Positions 31,915 through 39,059 of a stretch of DNA of 58,158 nt are shown here, one piece after another (position 1 is the stretch's first letter; every line of letters begins with the position of its first letter). The notes beneath the pieces were generated by a model. That model did not search any database and was not told the DNA's origin. It saw nothing but the letters and a program-made list of their open reading frames with translations. Made by a program: the position numbers and the translations under genes. Location: positions 1 to 58,158 of the IMG/VR virus record IMGVR_UViG_3300011116_000399, one strand, 5' to 3'. Origin of the DNA: a virus.

Positions 31915-33518
31915 TGACCGAAAGACTTCTTGATAAATTCCTTGAAAGCGATTCAGTTAAACAAGCCGAGTTACTGGCGATGCTTACCCCTGAAGAGCGC
32001 CATGCTCTTATGGTCATTCTTGATGCTGAGTTAGATAACCCTTGGGCTAGATGGCAAAACGACCCTGTTGGATTTGTTGAACAAGGGTTAGGGGAAACTC
32101 TTTGGAGTAAACAAAAAGAGATTTTGAATTCTTTAATGGTTAATAAAAGAACGGTAGTACCTGCTTGCCATGCGCCTGGGAAATCTCACTTAGCGGCTAG
32201 AGCAGTTGCTTGGTGGTTATCTTGTCATCCAGCAGGAACAGCGGTTGCAATTACAACAGCGACTACACACCGACAGGTTCGAAACATTATGTGGCCGCAT
32301 ATTCGTAGAGTTCATGCAAAGAATAATCTGCCTGGGGAAGCCGACACGGTTCAATGGAAAATAAATGGCACCGTGGTTGGATACGGATTTAGCCCAAGCG
32401 CTCATGATGAAACAGCGGTTCAGGGTATTCACGCACCTAACTTGCTCGTAGTAGTTGATGAGGCTGGAGGTTTATCAGACACAATCGGTGGCGCCCTTGA
32501 GTCTTTGATGACAGGTGGCAACACAAAACTATTAGTTCTAGGTAACCCGCCAACAGATGCCGAGCAAACTTGGTTTGAAAGAATCTGCTCAAGTCCGCTT
32601 TACAACATAATTCCAATCAGCGCTTATGACACTCCAAACTTTACGGGTGAGGCTACGGGCAGATGTCGCTCATGCCCTGACTACATAGAAGCCCACGAAG
32701 TTAAAACCCACCTTGTAGACCAAACTTGGGTTAATGATGTTATCTCTGAATTCGGAGAAGATTCTCCATTCGTTGAAGCCCGTGTTATGGCGCAGTTTCC
32801 TAAATCAAGTACAGGCAAAGTTATCCCGTTTGCTTGGGCTGAGTTAGCCACAGAGAATGAAACACCGCTTGAATCTAAGGTAGTAAAACTGGGAGTCGAT
32901 ATTGCATCCGACGGCGGAGATGAATTTGTTATTGCAAGGCTAGACGGTTACGCAGTCAGCATCGTCCATCGCTCTTCAGGTAAACAAAATGCTAACGCAG
33001 TTGATGTGGCTGGAGTTGTCATGCGAGAGATTGAAGCCTGTATCAAGATTCATCAAGAAAGAGAAATACGAGACCGAGTTAGAGTCAAGGTAGATACCAT
33101 CGGATTAGGTTGGGGAGTTGTATCCATGTTGGATAGATGGGTAAAGGAAAGACAATTACCCGCTGACATCATCGGAGTCAATGTTGCCGAGAAGCCTAAA
33201 GACCAAGCCAAGTTTAAGAATCAAAGGGCTGAGATGTGGTGGAACGCTAGACAGATGATGCAACCTAAAGAGGGTAAACAAGATGTCAGATTAAATGTAG
33301 ATAGATTCGTTCTCTCGCAGTTGGCAGGACCAACCTATACATCAGACGCATCAGGTCGAATTGTTATTGAATCAAAAGTTGATATGAAGAAACGGGGTGT
33401 CGCTTCCCCTGACCGTGCTGAAGCAATACTCTTAGCGCTCTATGAAAACAAATCAGTTCTGCCTACCTTTGCACCTATCTCGATTGGACAATCAAACCCA
33501 TGGAATATGAATCTGTAA
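31914..33518 (+). CDS. terL: terminase large subunit
   Basis: 534 residues from GTG 31914; an ATG at 31884 would overlap the previous gene. ATPase: Walker A variant ACHAPGKSHLAA (about residue 85), Walker B LLVVVDEAGG (about 184), coupling motif LVLGNPP (about 210). Nuclease: VDIASDGGDE (about 330) and a late acidic SPDRAEAILLAL. An extra CRSCPDYIEAH zinc-like insert sits between the domains. It packages DNA into the prohead. Confidence 0.95.
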   Translation: MTERLLDKFLESDSVKQAELLAMLTPEERHALMVILDAELDNPWARWQNDPVGFVEQGLGETLWSKQKEILNSLMVNKRTVVPACHAPGKSHLAARAVAWWLSCHPAGTAVAITTATTHRQVRNIMWPHIRRVHAKNNLPGEADTVQWKINGTVVGYGFSPSAHDETAVQGIHAPNLLVVVDEAGGLSDTIGGALESLMTGGNTKLLVLGNPPTDAEQTWFERICSSPLYNIIPISAYDTPNFTGEATGRCRSCPDYIEAHEVKTHLVDQTWVNDVISEFGEDSPFVEARVMAQFPKSSTGKVIPFAWAELATENETPLESKVVKLGVDIASDGGDEFVIARLDGYAVSIVHRSSGKQNANAVDVAGVVMREIEACIKIHQEREIRDRVRVKVDTIGLGWGVVSMLDRWVKERQLPADIIGVNVAEKPKDQAKFKNQRAEMWWNARQMMQPKEGKQDVRLNVDRFVLSQLAGPTYTSDASGRIVIESKVDMKKRGVASPDRAEAILLALYENKSVLPTFAPISIGQSNPWNMNL

Positions 33519-33922
33519 AACGCTCTGACTGGGATTTAGATTTAAGGTTCGGGCAAGAGGGAGAAGTTCTAGTTAATAATCTTTTGACTGCACCCATTGA
33601 AACAGTTGAGGTCAAACGAGATAGACGCTGGAAAGACACGGGGAATCTTTATATTGAAACCGAGTGTTGGTCAGATGTTCTTGGATGCTGGTACGCATCA
33701 GGGATTTCAGTTAGCAAGGCAAGCCATTGGTCATTCATTCTTGAGGATTCAGTAGTGACAGTTCCTACCGAGAGAGTTCGCTTGGCTATTGCTCAACACG
33801 GATTAAAGCGAGAGATGAATCGCCCTGAGTATTCAACCAAGGGCTACACAATTACAGTTGCCGAGTTACTTAAGGTTTCTCTTCGTCATCATCAAAGTTC
33901 CAGTCAATCTCAACCCACCTAG
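33500..33922 (+). CDS. PD-(D/E)XK nuclease-like protein
   Basis: 140 residues, overlapping the terminase end by 19 bases. FGQEGEVLVNNLL, then ETVEVKRDRRWKDTGNLYIE and TECWSDVLGCWY, contains the E-x-K core of the Holliday-resolvase/restriction-like fold. Often found near terminase or replication genes. It could trim DNA during packaging or recombination. Confidence 0.75.
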   Translation: MEYESVKRSDWDLDLRFGQEGEVLVNNLLTAPIETVEVKRDRRWKDTGNLYIETECWSDVLGCWYASGISVSKASHWSFILEDSVVTVPTERVRLAIAQHGLKREMNRPEYSTKGYTITVAELLKVSLRHHQSSSQSQPT

Positions 33923-33992
33923 AATCTAGGTAAGCCTTAATAGAAAAACCTAGGGCAATTAAACTGATAGCGATTGCTAACCAATCAAGCAT
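33870..33992 (-). CDS. small membrane protein
   Basis: 40 residues. Membrane segment WLAIAISLIALGFSIKAYL followed by an acidic tail (WNFDDDEEKP). Its start overlaps the stop of the 23-codon frame upstream (ATGCTTGA). It converges with the 33500 gene and overlaps its last 53 bases. End of the minus-strand early operon. Confidence 0.65.
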   Translation of the reverse strand: MLDWLAIAISLIALGFSIKAYLDSRWVEIDWNFDDDEEKP

Positions 33993-34056
33993 GAGAAGTC
34001 CTAACTCTTGAGAGTCGAATCTTCCCACGCTTGCGGTAAATAAACCAGTTACGCAT
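33985..34056 (-). CDS. very small basic peptide gene
   Basis: 23 residues, strongly basic (MRNWFIYRKRGKIRLSRVRT...). Start overlaps the upstream stop (ATGCGTAA) and its stop overlaps the downstream start (ATGCTTGA), so it is coupled at both ends like its neighbours. That is the only support; the peptide has no recognisable family. Confidence 0.45.
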   Translation of the reverse strand: MRNWFIYRKRGKIRLSRVRTSHA

Positions 34057-34495
34057 CAACCGTTTCTTTCTTGAACCTGACATCAATCTCATCGATGATG
34101 CCCTTTGGTGATATTGCGTACTCGCCATCCTTTTCCCATTCGCCTGTTTCAGTTTGGCGATATGGTGGATTGATAGTTTCATAAACATGCCATTCGCCAT
34201 CCTTGAACAAGTAGACAAATTCCGCACCAGCCTTGTCTGACTTGGCATATTCATAGATTGAAGCGTTTTTGCGAGATGGACAAACTTCTCCACGCTCGCC
34301 ATAACTATCTTTGATAGTTGGTTCAGGATGCAATGAAGAACGGTCACCAAGTTCTAGCAAGGTTCTAACTTGCTCTTCTCGGTACCACTTTGCAAGCACT
34401 ACACCAACATGCTCAGGATAACCGTCCCAATGGCAGTAGATAGTTTCTACTGAGCCATCCTGATTTACTATTCCTATATTTGACCTTGTACCCAT
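34049..34495 (-). CDS. conserved phage protein (MGTRSNIG family)
   Basis: 148 residues. N-terminus MGTRSNIGIVNQDGSVETIY, CHWDGYPEHVGVVLAKWY, then LLELGDRSSLHPEP is a family common in phages of diverse hosts; function unknown. The later half resembles a small alpha/beta domain (GAEFVYLFKDGEWHVYE). Expressed from the minus-strand early promoter at 35155. Confidence 0.8.
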   Translation of the reverse strand: MGTRSNIGIVNQDGSVETIYCHWDGYPEHVGVVLAKWYREEQVRTLLELGDRSSLHPEPTIKDSYGERGEVCPSRKNASIYEYAKSDKAGAEFVYLFKDGEWHVYETINPPYRQTETGEWEKDGEYAISPKGIIDEIDVRFKKETVDA

Positions 34496-34507
34496 TTTTT
34501 TCCTCTC

Positions 34508-34915
34508 TTATAGCCTAGTTAATTTCTCGGCAAGTTCAGGACGCCGAGTGTTTTGGATTTCAAAACATCTATTTCTCCACCAAGCACTTTCCAAAGTCTT
34601 TGGCTTGCTTAGTAAATTTATGAAGGCGACTGAAGCCTCGTAGTAAACAGGTCCCTCAGTTTCTTCCATCTTCTTGATTAAGACTTGACCGTTCTTGCGC
34701 TTGACTAAATAAACGCAAGCATAAGTTTCGCCAGTCACGATACTTTTAACCGCAATATAAAACGCAGTTTTGAATTGACCTCTGCCAATTTTTTCTGCCA
34801 TGCCTTGCTCGATTTTTACAATCTCGTAAGACTCACCGTAGGAACGACCTACTTCATATTTAACAAACTTCTTTGTAGAGATATTGCTACCGACTTGGTA
34901 TTCGCTCCAACCCAT
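34508..34915 (-). CDS. conserved phage protein (DUF6927-like)
   Basis: 135 residues. MGWSEYQVG, KKFVKYEVGRSYGESYEIVK and a WWRNRCFEIQ motif near the C-terminus resemble small phage proteins of the 'MGW...' type. Unknown role. TAATG-type coupling with the upstream gene. Confidence 0.7.
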   Translation of the reverse strand: MGWSEYQVGSNISTKKFVKYEVGRSYGESYEIVKIEQGMAEKIGRGQFKTAFYIAVKSIVTGETYACVYLVKRKNGQVLIKKMEETEGPVYYEASVAFINLLSKPKTLESAWWRNRCFEIQNTRRPELAEKLTRL

Positions 34916-35127
34916 TAGTTGCTCACCCCGATTCCAAATTCTTCTTTCATAGCCTGTTGAAAACTTCTATTGATTTCTGCAACAGCCCACTCAAAGTTTT
35001 CTTTCTCAGAAATGTTTTCTACATGAACACCAGTTTCTTTAGTGCCGTAGTAGATTTCGTAGTAGCCGTAGCCTTCTACTTTGTAAAGCCTGTACTGACC
35101 TTTTTTCTTGACCGCTCTTTGACCCAC
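34915..35127 (-). CDS. hypothetical early protein
   Basis: 70 residues: basic N-terminus, then YRLYKVEGYGYYEIYYGTKE and a helical part. First gene after the promoter at 35155-35174; RBS AGAGAGGAG. No family recognised. Confidence 0.7.
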   Translation of the reverse strand: MGQRAVKKKGQYRLYKVEGYGYYEIYYGTKETGVHVENISEKENFEWAVAEINRSFQQAMKEEFGIGVSN

Positions 35128-35154
35128 TTTGTTCTCCTCTCTAAGAACAAGTCC

Positions 35155-35174
35155 AGTATATCATAACTGGGGTT
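35155..35174 (-). promoter_or_regulatory. promoter with AACCCCAGTT element
   Basis: On the minus strand AACCCCAGTT (35174-35165), ATGA, then TATACT (35160-35155), with AGAGAGGAG before the gene ending at 34915. The element lies within the 3' end of the upstream gene (35161-35274), which encodes QPQL there. Confidence 0.8.
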
Positions 35175-35274
35175 GGTTATTCACCTTTTCAACAATGATT
35201 TCCTTGATTTTGTCCAAGTCTTCCTTGGATACCTCAACGCCTAAAACCGCGACTTTATCGAGCCAGTTACTCAT
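35161..35274 (-). CDS. hypothetical short early protein
   Basis: 37 residues (SNWLDKVAVLGVEVSKEDLD, KIKEIIVEKVNNQPQL), RBS AAGGAGG. A coiled short helix protein. Its last codons coincide with the next promoter element. Confidence 0.65.
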   Translation of the reverse strand: MSNWLDKVAVLGVEVSKEDLDKIKEIIVEKVNNQPQL

Positions 35275-35426
35275 TCCCCTGCCTCCTTTTTCAAATCTTG
35301 GGCTATGTTCCAAGCCTGACGCTTGTAGGATGGAAGTGTGCCTTCACCCTCTGAGTTGGCATATTCCTCAAGTAGTCGGGCGATGGTATGAGCCTTCACC
35401 CCTGCGATGGTAATTTCGTCTTTCAT
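35271..35426 (-). CDS. hypothetical short early protein
   Basis: 51 residues (DEITIAGVKAHTIARLLEEY, YKRQAWNIAQDLKKEAGE), helical. ATGA overlap with the next gene and TAATG with the previous one. Family unknown. Confidence 0.65.
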   Translation of the reverse strand: MKDEITIAGVKAHTIARLLEEYANSEGEGTLPSYKRQAWNIAQDLKKEAGE

Positions 35427-35611
35427 TAGTCCTCATCCTTCTCTTCGATTTTGCCCTTGAACTGGATGCCTCTGATGTAAGCCCTGTTGTAAGCCAAGTA
35501 ATGCTCAATCTCGTCGATAGTCTCGAACTCGACCTCTCGCACCTCGATTACACCGTATGGGTCGCTGGCACTTCTACGCTCAATTTCTTTTTTAACGATT
35601 GCTGTTATCAC
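35426..35611 (-). CDS. hypothetical short early protein
   Basis: 61 residues, GTG start overlapping the previous stop (GTGA). IVKKEIERRSASDPYGVIEV, then EVEFETIDEIEHYLAYNRAY. Unknown; alpha/beta-like. Confidence 0.65.
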   Translation of the reverse strand: MITAIVKKEIERRSASDPYGVIEVREVEFETIDEIEHYLAYNRAYIRGIQFKGKIEEKDED

Positions 35612-35766
35612 TTTGCTACCTCCTCGTTGATGAAGATTGCTTGGATTCTGTATTGCTTGCCACCGAAGACCGCTTGAATAGTTGCGAAATCCTCAGCCTG
35701 TTGTTTAGTATCAAAAGTGTACTTTTGCTTTTGACCTCTGAACTCGACTTCGTAGACTTTCTTCAT
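35608..35766 (-). CDS. hypothetical short early protein
   Basis: 52 residues behind GAGAGGAGG: KKVYEVEFRGQKQKYTFDTK, QQAEDFATIQAVFGGKQYRI. First gene after the promoter at 35792. Unknown family; basic beta-type sequence. Confidence 0.65.
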   Translation of the reverse strand: MKKVYEVEFRGQKQKYTFDTKQQAEDFATIQAVFGGKQYRIQAIFINEEVAK

Positions 35767-35791
35767 TCTGTCCTCCTCTCAGGACAACACT

Positions 35792-35811
35792 AGTATAACA
35801 CAACGGGGGTT
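35792..35811 (-). promoter_or_regulatory. promoter with AACCCCCGTT element
   Basis: Minus strand: AACCCCCGTT (35811-35802), GTGT, TATACT (35797-35792), then GAGAGGAGG before the gene at 35766. Same layout as 35155 and 40264. Confidence 0.8.
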
Positions 35812-35879
35812 AAAAATCATCCCCAAATAGGGCTAAATTTGTACTAAATTTTGTACGCACAATGTACGCACAAATTCTT

Positions 35880-35893
35880 CGAACAAGCGTTCG
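35880..35893 (+). promoter_or_regulatory. LexA/SOS-type box CGAACAAGCGTTCG
   Basis: CGAAC-AAGC-GTTCG fits the Gram-positive/actinobacterial LexA consensus CGAAC(RNRY)GTTCG exactly. It lies just upstream of the -10 box TACACT of the gene at 35908, where a bound LexA would block RNA polymerase. A direct repeat GTACGCACAA (about 35853 and 35864) is adjacent. Confidence 0.65.
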
Positions 35894-35895
35894 GG

Positions 35896-35907
35896 TACAC
35901 TTCCTCT
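35896..35907 (+). promoter_or_regulatory. leaderless promoter (-10 TACACT)
   Basis: TACACT (35896-35901), then 6 bases, then ATG 35908. No RBS. One of six promoters with exactly this 6-base spacing. Confidence 0.6.
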
Positions 35908-36336
35908 ATGTCTCTTACACCAGCAGTATCCGCTCTATTGAAGGCTTCGTGCCCAACCGCAACTCAGGATGTAAGAGCCAACCTTGAGAACCGTGCAAAA
36001 GCCATAGAAACGGCTTCCTACGGTCCTTTGAACCCATCCCTGCCTAATGATGACTACTGGGAGAAGATGGGGGCTGAATGGGGCGTTAGCGCCGAAGAAG
36101 CCAAGAAACAGCGATGCGGGAACTGCGCCGCTTTTATTCAAACCAGCGAGATGCTCCAATGTATCGAGGGCGGATTAGCCCGAGGAGATAACCGCCAAAC
36201 CGCTTGGGATGTTACCGAGGCAGGGGAGTTGGGATATTGCGAGGCTTTTGATTTCAAGTGTGCGAGCGCTCGAACCTGCCGTGCTTGGATTGTGGGAGGT
36301 CCAGTTACAGATTCAAACGCAGGACGACTAAAGTAA
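35908..36336 (+). CDS. cysteine-rich conserved phage protein
   Basis: 142 residues from ATG 35908. After NRAKAIETASYGPLNPSLPN come CGNCAAF, the Cys of MLQCIEGGL, then AGELGYCEAFDFKCASARTC and RAWIVGGP, six cysteines in all, a pattern of a metal- or iron-sulfur-binding protein known from several marine and freshwater phages. Preceded by a leaderless promoter and a LexA-type box, so damage-linked expression is possible. Confidence 0.8.
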   Translation: MSLTPAVSALLKASCPTATQDVRANLENRAKAIETASYGPLNPSLPNDDYWEKMGAEWGVSAEEAKKQRCGNCAAFIQTSEMLQCIEGGLARGDNRQTAWDVTEAGELGYCEAFDFKCASARTCRAWIVGGPVTDSNAGRLK

Positions 36337-36461
36337 TGCCAAAGAGAAAACCAACAGCATTTAATCCAATTCAAATTAAAGATGGGTGGATTGTGAGACT
36401 TCGTAAGGACGGAAGAATTGCAGAGCGGATTGAAAAATATCCACCTGAGAAGAAAAAATGA
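36336..36461 (+). CDS. small basic protein
   Basis: 41 residues, TAATG overlap with the previous gene. KRKPTAFNPIQIKDGWIVRL, RKDGRIAERIEKYPPEKK. Unknown; may be an adaptor or nucleic-acid-binding peptide. Confidence 0.65.
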   Translation: MPKRKPTAFNPIQIKDGWIVRLRKDGRIAERIEKYPPEKKK

Positions 36462-36664
36462 ACGGTTCAGTCTTAGCACCCATGGAGGTGTTTGAAGTCT
36501 GTGACCGATGTGGAGCCAAGGCTAAAGTTGGAGCAACTTTTTTAAGTGGTGAGTTATATTTTTGTGGACATCACGCCAAACTTCTACAACCGCATCTAAT
36601 TGCAAAGGCGATAACTATTTATGACCCCGAACGATATATGGAAAAACGAGAACCACTCGGCTGA
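36458..36664 (+). CDS. DUF7455-type zinc-binding protein
   Basis: 68 residues. EVCDRCGAKAKVGATFLSGE and LYFCGHHAKLLQP match the actinobacterial DUF7455 family (CxxC...C..H). Unknown role. ATGA overlap. Confidence 0.8.
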   Translation: MNGSVLAPMEVFEVCDRCGAKAKVGATFLSGELYFCGHHAKLLQPHLIAKAITIYDPERYMEKREPLG

Positions 36665-36797
36665 TTGTTACCGAGTAATTCCCGTTCCTAATCCAACTTA
36701 CTTTGAGTCTCGAGTAATCTGCGTTTGCGGATTACAGCGCTTCGAGAACCGTAGTGACAACAGCGCTAATAACAATCAAGACAAAACTTCCAAGTAA
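36621..36797 (+). CDS. possible small zinc-binding protein (overlapping)
   Basis: 58 residues in another frame over the end of the 36458 gene. NENHSADCYRVIPVPNPTYF, then RVICVCGLQRFENRS, contains H..DC and CxCG. Overlaps the 3' end of the minus-strand gene at 36732. No clear RBS; moderate to low support. Confidence 0.45.
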   Translation: MTPNDIWKNENHSADCYRVIPVPNPTYFESRVICVCGLQRFENRSDNSANNNQDKTSK

Positions 36798-36923
36798 AGC
36801 AATACCCCACAGGTATCGCAATTCAGGAAACTTTGCTGGCTCCCTTTTTTGTTTAATGACTTGTTGAATAATCTTTGGTTGTACTAAGTCATCAAACTTC
36901 TTATTAACCTCTTGTTCGTTCAT
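36732..36923 (-). CDS. small membrane protein
   Basis: 63 residues. N-terminal helical part (NEQEVNKKFDDLVQPKIIQQ) and a C-terminal membrane segment (WGIALLGSFVLIVISAVVTT). RBS GGAGAGGAAC. Unknown. Confidence 0.7.
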   Translation of the reverse strand: MNEQEVNKKFDDLVQPKIIQQVIKQKREPAKFPELRYLWGIALLGSFVLIVISAVVTTVLEAL

Positions 36924-36939
36924 GTAGTTCCTCTCCCGA

Positions 36940-37176
36940 TTACTTATTTAACTTTGGATAATAACCACTACGAATATCGTTTTGAATATGTTCAACTGCC
37001 ATGCTTCGACCATCGCCATCAGGGTTGTACCAATGGTTTAAGTCGGTTACACCGCAATTTCTACCGTCCTCAATGATTTCGTAAGTGTTGTCTGCAAAGG
37101 CTCTTATTTTGTAAGAACCATCTGAGTTTGACCACTCTTTGAGTAGTTCATGCTCGACATCAATTAACTTAGCCAT
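36940..37176 (-). CDS. hypothetical early protein
   Basis: 78 residues. LIDVEHELLKEWSNSDGSYK, then TYEIIEDGRNCGVTDLNHWY. RBS GGAGAGGAAC, own promoter at 37199. Family not recognised. Confidence 0.7.
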   Translation of the reverse strand: MAKLIDVEHELLKEWSNSDGSYKIRAFADNTYEIIEDGRNCGVTDLNHWYNPDGDGRSMAVEHIQNDIRSGYYPKLNK

Positions 37177-37198
37177 CCTGTTCCTCTCCAGTTGTTAG

Positions 37199-37215
37199 GT
37201 TATACAACTAGGGTT
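37199..37215 (-). promoter_or_regulatory. promoter with AACCCTAGTT element
   Basis: Minus strand AACCCTAGTT (37215-37206), G, then TATAAC (37204-37199) before the gene at 37176. Confidence 0.65.
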
Positions 37216-37221
37216 AGGATA

Positions 37222-37785
37222 CTACTTTTTAGTTTTAGTTGCAACCTTCTGTCGTTTTTGTTGAGTATGAAAAATAAAAGGTGGAGATGTGTAGGCATCA
37301 TTCTCTGATGCAATCTTCAACGCTTCTCGCATAGTTGCGCCAGCGCTGAGTGCGCCGATTGCTATATCAGAACCCGAACCTACTCCGTAGTAACCTTTGC
37401 CATCCATTGACACGGAGAAGTCATCTGCAATTTCAAATATCTCTCCACCAATTAGAATCAGAAAACCAAAGCGACTCTCATCATCATCATAATCCCATTT
37501 ATATTCGTTTTCTTTGAAACAAACCTTGAGAGATGGAACTACTTTAGAAATCATGAAGTGATAAAGATTGTTCCAGTCCTTGCCAGTTGGCATCGGCGGA
37601 TTCCAAATATGTTGGGCAATATCGCAAGGCGCACATTCACCAGCGCCAGCAATAATAAAATCGCCACGCTGATTTATTTTTACCATCTGAGAGTGAATTG
37701 CTTTACGACCCGTGCTTCCAGTTGTTTGTGAGTCCGCACCAATTACTGCCTTGTCATCGTATTGAACAGCAATAATTGTTGTCAT
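37222..37785 (-). CDS. HslV/proteasome-beta-like Ntn peptidase
   Basis: 187 residues. Start MTTIIAVQYDDKAVIGADSQ places Thr2/Thr3 at the N-terminus after Met removal. GADSQTT and QMVKINQRGDFIIAGAG correspond to Asp17 and Lys33 of HslV. YYGVGSGSDIAIGALSAGAT, then REALKIASENDAYTSPP, matches the helix after the active site. HslV and proteasome subunits degrade proteins as rings with ATPases. No ATPase is encoded here, so it may form a homo-oligomer, interact with host proteasome/Mpa, or act as a decoy. The charged C-terminus QKRQKVATKTKK is an addition. Confidence 0.8.
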   Translation of the reverse strand: MTTIIAVQYDDKAVIGADSQTTGSTGRKAIHSQMVKINQRGDFIIAGAGECAPCDIAQHIWNPPMPTGKDWNNLYHFMISKVVPSLKVCFKENEYKWDYDDDESRFGFLILIGGEIFEIADDFSVSMDGKGYYGVGSGSDIAIGALSAGATMREALKIASENDAYTSPPFIFHTQQKRQKVATKTKK

Positions 37786-37829
37786 TAGGCTTTGCCAGTT
37801 TCTCTCGATTTACCGCCTAATCTTAGCGT

Positions 37830-38753
37830 CTAGGGTTTTACAACCTCGGTAGGCACAGCCATGAGTCCGAGCGCAACCGTCGCCCATAGGTCAGGGGTTT
37901 CCGTATCGGGCTGGTATCCACCCGCTCCACCTAGAAGGATTGGATGCTCGGGGAACTGCTCTCTAATCAGGCGCATAGCCTTGAAATAGCCATCCTTGGT
38001 GTATTGCAAGGATGAGAGTGGGTCATTGGCTAGACCATCGGCTCCACACGCTACGAAAATCATCGTAGGCTGGAACTCGTTGCAAGCCTCGAGGAATCCC
38101 TCAGTAGCAGATAACAATTCTGCATCGCCTGACTTTGATGCAAGCGGGAAGTTATAGGCAAGATGTTTCCAATCGCTAATCAATCCCGTGCCTGGAAAAA
38201 TCCCATACTCATGAACTGAGTAAGTTAGAACATTTTTGTTCTTCTTTAACAGCATTTCAGTACCGTCACCATGGTGAGCATCGCAATCAAAGATAGCGAC
38301 CCTATGGTCATAATCTTGAGTTGCTCTAGTTGCGGCAATAGCAAAATCATTGAACACACAAAAACCGCTTGAGTAGTCACGCATTGCGTGATGCTTTGCA
38401 CCAGCAAAGTGAACAGCCAATTTAGTTTTGTAATCAATCAAAGCATCGAGAGCAGTCAAAGTACCGCCAGCAAACAACTTGGCTAAATCACCTAGGTCGT
38501 GGCGTTGTCCCATCCATTCACTTGATTCACCTCGGACAGTTACATCGAAAACATACTCCATGTCATGAACTAGATGCAGGTCATCAGTAGATGGCATCTC
38601 AGGTTCAATCTCCCAAACATTTAATCTACGGTCTTGCGCTCGCAACATAAGTTGATTACGAGCATGGAGAAACCTCCGCCCCTGAGTTGGGTGCGTCTTG
38701 TCAAAAACCCAATTCGCATACTCAGGCGAATGAACTAATACTGCATGTTCCAT
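37830..38753 (-). CDS. histone-deacetylase/AcuC-family deacetylase
   Basis: 307 residues from the second Met (38753); the upstream ATG overlaps the -10/RBS (TATTATGAGAGGAG). Motifs: AGAKHHAMRDYSSGFCVFND (catalytic His pair), IFDCDAHHGDGTEMLL (zinc ligands D-x-H), ACGADGLANDPLSSL (third ligand), LLGGAGGY. This is the class I HDAC/AcuC/acetylpolyamine amidohydrolase fold. Phage copies are unusual. Possible substrates: acetylated host proteins, acetylpolyamines or an acetylated base. Expressed from an early-type promoter. Confidence 0.9.
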   Translation of the reverse strand: MEHAVLVHSPEYANWVFDKTHPTQGRRFLHARNQLMLRAQDRRLNVWEIEPEMPSTDDLHLVHDMEYVFDVTVRGESSEWMGQRHDLGDLAKLFAGGTLTALDALIDYKTKLAVHFAGAKHHAMRDYSSGFCVFNDFAIAATRATQDYDHRVAIFDCDAHHGDGTEMLLKKNKNVLTYSVHEYGIFPGTGLISDWKHLAYNFPLASKSGDAELLSATEGFLEACNEFQPTMIFVACGADGLANDPLSSLQYTKDGYFKAMRLIREQFPEHPILLGGAGGYQPDTETPDLWATVALGLMAVPTEVVKP

Positions 38754-38766
38754 AGTTTCTCCTCTC

Positions 38767-38784
38767 ATAATATAAACCCCAGTT
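38767..38784 (-). promoter_or_regulatory. promoter with AACTGGGGTT element
   Basis: Minus strand AACTGGGGTT (38784-38775) directly followed by TATATTAT (38774-38767) and GAGAGGAG, driving the deacetylase gene. The element is in the reverse orientation relative to 35155. Confidence 0.75.
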
Positions 38785-38802
38785 TACCTTATTTATTGAT
38801 TA

Positions 38803-38830
38803 TTGACAAAACTTAATAAACCCATAAAAT
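38803..38830 (+). promoter_or_regulatory. sigma70-like promoter of a candidate small RNA
   Basis: TTGACA (38803-38808), 16 bases, TAAAAT (38825-38830): the best canonical promoter in the genome. No gene follows before a terminator 25 bases downstream. Confidence 0.65.
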
Positions 38831-38836
38831 TCGTTT

Positions 38837-38890
38837 TGAGGTTAATCCCCTCGAAGCCCCTAGTTTTACCGCTAGGGGTTTCCCTTTTTT
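38837..38890 (+). ncRNA. candidate ~54-nt small RNA ending in a terminator
   Basis: From the expected start near 38837 to the T-run at 38885-38890. A first hairpin GAGG...CCTC (38838-38852) precedes the terminator stem AAGCCCCTAG (38854-38863) / CTAGGGGTTT (38872-38881). It is on the opposite strand to both flanking genes and has no open reading frame. Antisense to the 3' end of the gene at 38889 only by three bases. Confidence 0.5.
38854..38890 (+). terminator. rho-independent terminator
   Basis: 10-bp stem with one G-U pair, loop of 8, and tail TCCCTTTTTT on the plus strand. The minus strand lacks a T-run, so it works toward increasing coordinates. Confidence 0.75.
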
Positions 38891-39059
38891 ACAAAGGAGC
38901 GTAACCTTTTAATTCTAATCTTTTGAATAATAACCATCCAGCGCCAGCAGGATTATCTACCTCCAAGCGCCGATGGATTATTGAAAATTGTTCATCAGTT
39001 GCGTTTATTAAAAAATCATCAACATCTTTGAACTTTCTTTTTTTCTTCTTACTTGTCAA
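38889..39059 (-). CDS. small lysine-rich protein, TTG start
   Basis: 56 residues from TTG 39059, with AGGAG eight bases before, overlapping the upstream stop as TTGA. TSKKKKRKFKDVDDFLINAT, then NPAGAGWLLFKRLELKGYAP. A basic N-terminus suggests nucleic-acid contact. Family unknown. Confidence 0.6.
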   Translation of the reverse strand: MTSKKKKRKFKDVDDFLINATDEQFSIIHRRLEVDNPAGAGWLLFKRLELKGYAPL

